A stretch of DNA of 9,178 nt, from assembly GCA_031431235.1 (NCBI GenBank), contig JANPDA010000369.1, positions 1-9,178 of the forward strand, given 5' to 3'. A program made the translations under genes and the position numbers. A model generated the notes under the pieces. It was not told the DNA's origin. It worked only from the letters and a program-made list of their open reading frames with translations, and did not search any database. Source of the DNA: JANNSW01 sp031431235 (GTDB taxonomy: Bacteria; Pseudomonadota; Alphaproteobacteria; Rhizobiales; Hyphomicrobiaceae). Shown piece after piece: positions 7,100 to 9,178 of the stretch. Numbering within the stretch: position 1 is the first letter of the stretch; each line of letters starts with the position of its first letter.

Positions 7100-7786
7100 T
7101 CAGAAGTAGAAATCGCCGTTGTCGAACTGGCCCTTGGTCGCGCCGACCACGAAGAAGTCGCCCGACCCGTAATTGATGCCGACGCCGTTCGAGTATTGCG
7201 TGAGCGTGAGATTGGAGATCGAGTAGGCGCTGGCGACGCCCGTCAGGTCGATGGTGTCATAGGTGTCGTTGTAGTCGTAGATCCAGTCATTCGAGCCGTC
7301 ACCATCTTTGAAGACGAACCGGTCGTAGCCCGTACCGCCATAGAGGCTGTCGGTACCGGTGCCGCCATTGACGGTGTCGTTGCCCGAGCCGCCTTCCAGA
7401 ATGTCGCCGTTGGCGCCGCCATAGAGCTTGTCGGCGTTGGCCCCGCCGAGCAGATGATCGTAGCCGCTCTCGCCCCAGAGCGTGTCGAGGCCGGTGCCGC
7501 CATCGATCCAATCATCGCCGATACCACCGGCGAGTTTGTCGTTGCCGCTCTGGCCGTAAAGCTCGTCGGCATTGCCCCCGCCCCAGATCATGTCATTGCC
7601 GGAGCCGCCATAGAGATCGTCGTAGCCTTCGCCGCCGATGAGTTGATCGTCACCCAATCCGCCGTAGATGATGTCGTCACCGCCATTGCCCCACACCGTA
7701 TCGTTTCCCGCGTAAGCATAGATCGTGTCGCCGAAACCGCCATTCGAGTAGGAATTGGCGAGATCCGTCAGATTAACTATTGCCAT
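7100..7786 (-). CDS. RTX-only calcium-binding protein (hemolysin-type repeats), probable type I secretion substrate
   Basis: A 228-residue, cysteine-free, Asp/Gly-rich protein. After 15 N-terminal residues it has 16 uninterrupted nonapeptides (residues 16-159), most fitting GGxGxDxUx, for example GGSGNDMIW; such repeats form a calcium-loaded parallel beta-roll. Residues 160-228 form a cap of the kind that ends RTX proteins (DRFVFKDGDGSNDWIYDY, then DTIDLTGV) and finish with GDFYF, resembling type I secretion signals. There is no N-terminal signal peptide and no protease, lipase, pore-forming or adhesin domain. The role may therefore be structural or calcium-binding at the surface or in the matrix. 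Start: ATG at 7786 has a strong AGGAG 7 nt upstream. It is monocistronic, with an unusually AT-rich region before it. No type I secretion genes are in the window. A fragment of a larger RTX protein is unlikely given the good start signal. Confidence 0.9.
   Translation of the reverse strand: MAIVNLTDLANSYSNGGFGDTIYAYAGNDTVWGNGGDDIIYGGLGDDQLIGGEGYDDLYGGSGNDMIWGGGNADELYGQSGNDKLAGGIGDDWIDGGTGLDTLWGESGYDHLLGGANADKLYGGANGDILEGGSGNDTVNGGTGTDSLYGGTGYDRFVFKDGDGSNDWIYDYNDTYDTIDLTGVASAYSISNLTLTQYSNGVGINYGSGDFFVVGATKGQFDNGDFYF
7310..7741 (-). repeat. 16 tandem 27-bp units coding RTX nonapeptides
   Basis: In-frame tandem units of 27 nt encode residues 16-159 of the RTX protein. The Gly-Gly and Asp codons recur (GGC GGC/GGT and GAT/GAC), while other positions have diverged. 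Units such as GSGND and GANAD/GNADE recur. Such arrays can expand or contract by slippage or recombination; here the period is kept without a break. Confidence 0.85.
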
Positions 7787-7793
7787 GATTCAT

Positions 7794-7798
7794 CTCCT
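7794..7798 (-). promoter_or_regulatory. Strong ribosome binding site of the RTX gene
   Basis: AGGAG on the minus strand, 7 nt before the ATG at 7786. It is the best Shine-Dalgarno in the window and fixes the start of the RTX gene. Confidence 0.75.
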
Positions 7799-7815
7799 GA
7801 GGTTGTTTTGTTGCA

Positions 7816-7878
7816 CTATTTCGCTCTCATGTGAAACGAGATTTCCATGACCCCTATTTCGCATGAACTGAGATCAGT
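7816..7878. promoter_or_regulatory. Direct repeats and small palindrome upstream of the RTX gene
   Basis: CTATTTCGC occurs at 7816-7824 and again at 7854-7862 (38 bp start to start). Close by is ACTGA-GA-TCAGT (7867-7878), a 5-bp inverted repeat. All lie in the AT-rich stretch 30-92 bp before the RTX ATG, where promoter and regulator sites would be expected. I could not identify convincing -35/-10 boxes. Function unproven. Confidence 0.35.
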
Positions 7879-7989
7879 ATGATTGAGTTTTTGGCTTCTT
7901 ATTCACTCTGTCTCTTCGACCCGGGCCGCTGGACACTTCGGCTGTTTCCGGCTCGATGAATGTAACTTAAGTGCAACCGGCTCGAACGC

Positions 7990-8007
7990 CTGTTCCGGGT
8001 GGAACAG
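7990..8007. repeat. 7-bp perfect hairpin followed by a T-run
   Basis: CTGTTCC (7990-7996), GGGT loop, GGAACAG (8001-8007). Six T residues follow at 8020-8025, 12 nt beyond the stem. That is too far for a standard intrinsic terminator, so it may be an operator-like dyad or chance. Confidence 0.35.
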
Positions 8008-8077
8008 TCCGGCAAGATATTTTTTGCATTGAAAATGGGCGCCTCCCGCGCGGGCGTGATGCGAGAGGGCTTCGGCG

Positions 8078-8106
8078 TGGCCTACCAAGGCAGAATTGGT
8101 CTACCA
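8078..8106. promoter_or_regulatory. Tandem GntR-like operator sites
   Basis: TGGTCTACCA (8097-8106) is a perfect dyad, TGGT-CT-ACCA. TGGCCTACCA (8078-8087) is a one-mismatch copy, 19 bp away (about two helical turns). TGGT(N)ACCA dyads are used by several GntR-family regulators. The pair lies about 210 bp upstream of the MFS start and 290 bp upstream of the RTX start. Regulator and role are inference. Confidence 0.35.
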
Positions 8107-8120
8107 TACCCACATCCGTC

Positions 8121-8155
8121 ATCCCGGACGATGTCATCAGGCATCGATCCGGGAT
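8121..8155. repeat. Alphaproteobacterial intergenic palindromic repeat
   Basis: ATCCCGGA (8121-8128) pairs with TCCGGGAT (8148-8155). The stem continues with CGATG (8129-8133) and CATCG (8142-8146), one bulged base and an 8-nt loop: 13 bp in all. The flanking GTC before and CTTCG after, and the CCCGGA/TCCGGG core, match the style of dispersed palindromes common in Rhizobiales intergenic DNA. Confidence 0.65.
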
Positions 8156-8236
8156 CTTCGCCAAATCGACCGCGATGCCATCGGCGATCCCGGCGCGCGT
8201 GCCGGAAATGGCTCGGTTCGGCATCGCTCCACCGCG

Positions 8237-8261
8237 ACCGGCACTTGGCCGGGATGCCGGT
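8237..8261. repeat. 7-bp hairpin in the MFS leader
   Basis: ACCGGCA (8237-8243) and TGCCGGT (8255-8261) form a perfect stem with an 11-nt loop, ending 56 bp before the MFS start. No T-run follows. Upstream, GCGATGCC (8172-8179) pairs with GGCATCGC (8220-8227) around CCGGC/GCCGG (8190-8205). In GC-rich DNA such stems can arise by chance. Confidence 0.3.
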
Positions 8262-8317
8262 AGGGGTGTCCGCCGGTGACGCCAGCGAAACCTGTCGAAG
8301 CCAACGTGGAGTGCAGC

Positions 8318-9178
8318 GTGCGCGTCTTTCTCGCTTTCCTCGCGGCCTATACGCTCAGCCAGTTCTTCCGCTCGTTCCTGGCGGTCGTGGCGCCGGACCT
8401 GGCGGTCGATCTGAGCCTCACGACGCAACAACTCGCCAACATCTCGGCTGTCTGGTTCTGGGCTTTCGCCATCGCTCAGCTCCCGATCGGCTGGGCGCTC
8501 GACCGGCATGGGCCGCGGCGCACCATGCCGCTGTTCATGCTGACCGCGGCCGCAGGCGCCGCCACCCTCAGCCAGGCGTCGAGCTATGCAGCCTGCCTTG
8601 CCGGCATGGGTCTGATCGGGCTCGGCAGCGCGCCGATCTACGTGAGCGCTGTTTTCACCTTCGCCCGCACGGCGGCGCCCGAGCGGCTCGCCACGCTCTC
8701 ATCCTGGCTGCTCGGCATCGGCACGGCCGGCAATCTGCTGGGCGCAACGCCGCTCGCGCTTGCCGTTGCAGCCTTTGGCTGGCGGCCGACGTTCATCGCG
8801 ATCGCAAGTCTCGCCGTCGGCATTGCCGGACTCGCATTCGTGTTGCTGCCCGAGTTGGCGCTTGCCGCCAAGCCGCCGCTGGCCAAGAACCGAGGCTTCG
8901 GCTCGGCCTTGCTGCAAATCGCCTCGATCCGCGGCCTCTGGCCGCTGCTGCCGATCATCCTCGTCAGCTACGCCGTGATGCTGTGCGAGCGCGGCCTCTG
9001 GATCGGCCCCTACCTCGCCCAGGTGCATGGGCTCGACGCTGTGGGCCGCGGCAATGCCGTTCTGATCATGGCAGCGGCGATGTCGCTCGGCGCGCTCGCC
9101 TACGGCCCGCTCGACCGCTTGCTCGGCACGCGCAAATGGATCGTGCTGTGGGGGACGCTCGCGACGGCGGGCCTGCTG
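8318..9178 (+). CDS. MFS transporter, 3' end beyond the window
   Basis: Inner-membrane secondary transporter of the major facilitator superfamily; 287 residues are visible of a usual 400-430. The first helix region (FLAFLAAYTLSQFFRSFLA) is followed by a second helix and the loop motif GWALDRHGPRRT (family motif A, G-x-L-a-D-r-x-G-r-r). Further helices run to the window edge, and the frame stays open at base 9178. The visible part ends within the second six-helix half. GTG at 8318 is chosen because GGAG (8308-8311) lies 6 nt before it and the protein then starts just before helix 1; GTG at 8306 is the alternative. It is transcribed away from the RTX gene. The substrate cannot be told; organic-anion or sugar-phosphate-type carriers and drug exporters all share these motifs. 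Confidence 0.88.
   Translation, partial: MRVFLAFLAAYTLSQFFRSFLAVVAPDLAVDLSLTTQQLANISAVWFWAFAIAQLPIGWALDRHGPRRTMPLFMLTAAAGAATLSQASSYAACLAGMGLIGLGSAPIYVSAVFTFARTAAPERLATLSSWLLGIGTAGNLLGATPLALAVAAFGWRPTFIAIASLAVGIAGLAFVLLPELALAAKPPLAKNRGFGSALLQIASIRGLWPLLPIILVSYAVMLCERGLWIGPYLAQVHGLDAVGRGNAVLIMAAAMSLGALAYGPLDRLLGTRKWIVLWGTLATAGLL

Larger units (their letters stand above)
7787..8317. other. 531-bp divergent intergenic region, no gene
   Basis: Region between the RTX gene (-) and the MFS gene (+). The first part is unusually AT-rich: 7861-7920 has 24 G/C of 60, against clearly more than 60% in the flanking genes. It then returns to high GC. It carries the direct repeats at 7816 and 7854, a hairpin at 7990-8007, tandem operator-like sites at 8078-8106, an alphaproteobacterial-type palindrome at 8121-8155 and further stems at 8172-8261. 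The small plus-strand open frame at 7971-8279 has no family features and crosses these repeats, so I do not call it a gene. Confidence 0.65.

Noticed and set aside
7310..7741. Regularly spaced repeats resembling a CRISPR array
   Set aside because: The period is 27 bp without spacers and in frame; it encodes RTX nonapeptides.
7046..7834. Plus-strand open frame of 262 codons opposite the RTX gene
   Set aside because: It mirrors the repeat structure of the RTX gene (Val/Ala/Ile-rich by complement). The minus-strand frame has true RTX motifs and a strong ribosome site.
7971..8279. Plus-strand open frame of 102 codons before the MFS gene
   Set aside because: No Shine-Dalgarno worth noting, Arg/Pro-rich low-complexity protein, and it runs across palindromic repeats.

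Overview
The window looks like chromosomal DNA from a high-GC alphaproteobacterium, probably of the Rhizobiales/Hyphomicrobiales type. The grounds are strongly GC-biased third codon positions, frequent GTG starts, alphaproteobacterial-looking proteins (gamma-glutamyltransferase, class II CCA-adding enzyme, RBBP9/YdeN-type hydrolase), and intergenic palindromes of the kind common in that group. This assignment is an inference from style; no rRNA or marker gene is present.

Layout. Positions 1-1372 (+) hold the 3' four-fifths of a gamma-glutamyltransferase gene. It runs straight into a CCA tRNA nucleotidyltransferase (1396-2655, +) and then a small two-helix membrane protein (2740-2961, +). The strand then switches: a small secreted protein of unknown function (3008-3490, -) converges on that group. 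Next is an RBBP9/YdeN-like alpha/beta hydrolase (3663-4226, -) with its own good sigma70-type promoter and a catalytic serine position that reads glycine. A 338-bp gap follows, carrying a nested palindromic element (4361-4515). Then comes a two-gene, translationally coupled unit on the minus strand: a PAPS-type sulfotransferase (5884-6885) followed by a Wzx/MOP-type polysaccharide flippase (4565-5884). Upstream is a separate minus-strand gene for a compact RTX protein (7100-7786) made almost only of calcium-binding nonapeptides. It sits beside a strikingly AT-rich upstream region. A 531-bp intergenic region (7787-8317) with direct repeats, operator-like sites and hairpins separates it from a divergent MFS transporter (8318 to the window end, +, 3' truncated).

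How it fits together. The left part is housekeeping: glutathione or gamma-glutamyl peptide breakdown and tRNA 3'-end maturation. The right part is cell-surface biology: export of a lipid-linked glycan (flippase), sulfation of a glycan or other acceptor (sulfotransferase), and a secreted calcium-binding RTX protein that could bind the surface or matrix. No glycosyltransferases and no type I secretion ABC/HlyD/TolC genes lie in the window, so those partners would have to be elsewhere. I see no CRISPR array, tRNA, rRNA, transposase or phage gene. The most notable items are the hydrolase without its serine nucleophile, the RTX-only protein with its unusual upstream region, the sulfotransferase-flippase pair, and the nested palindromic element.
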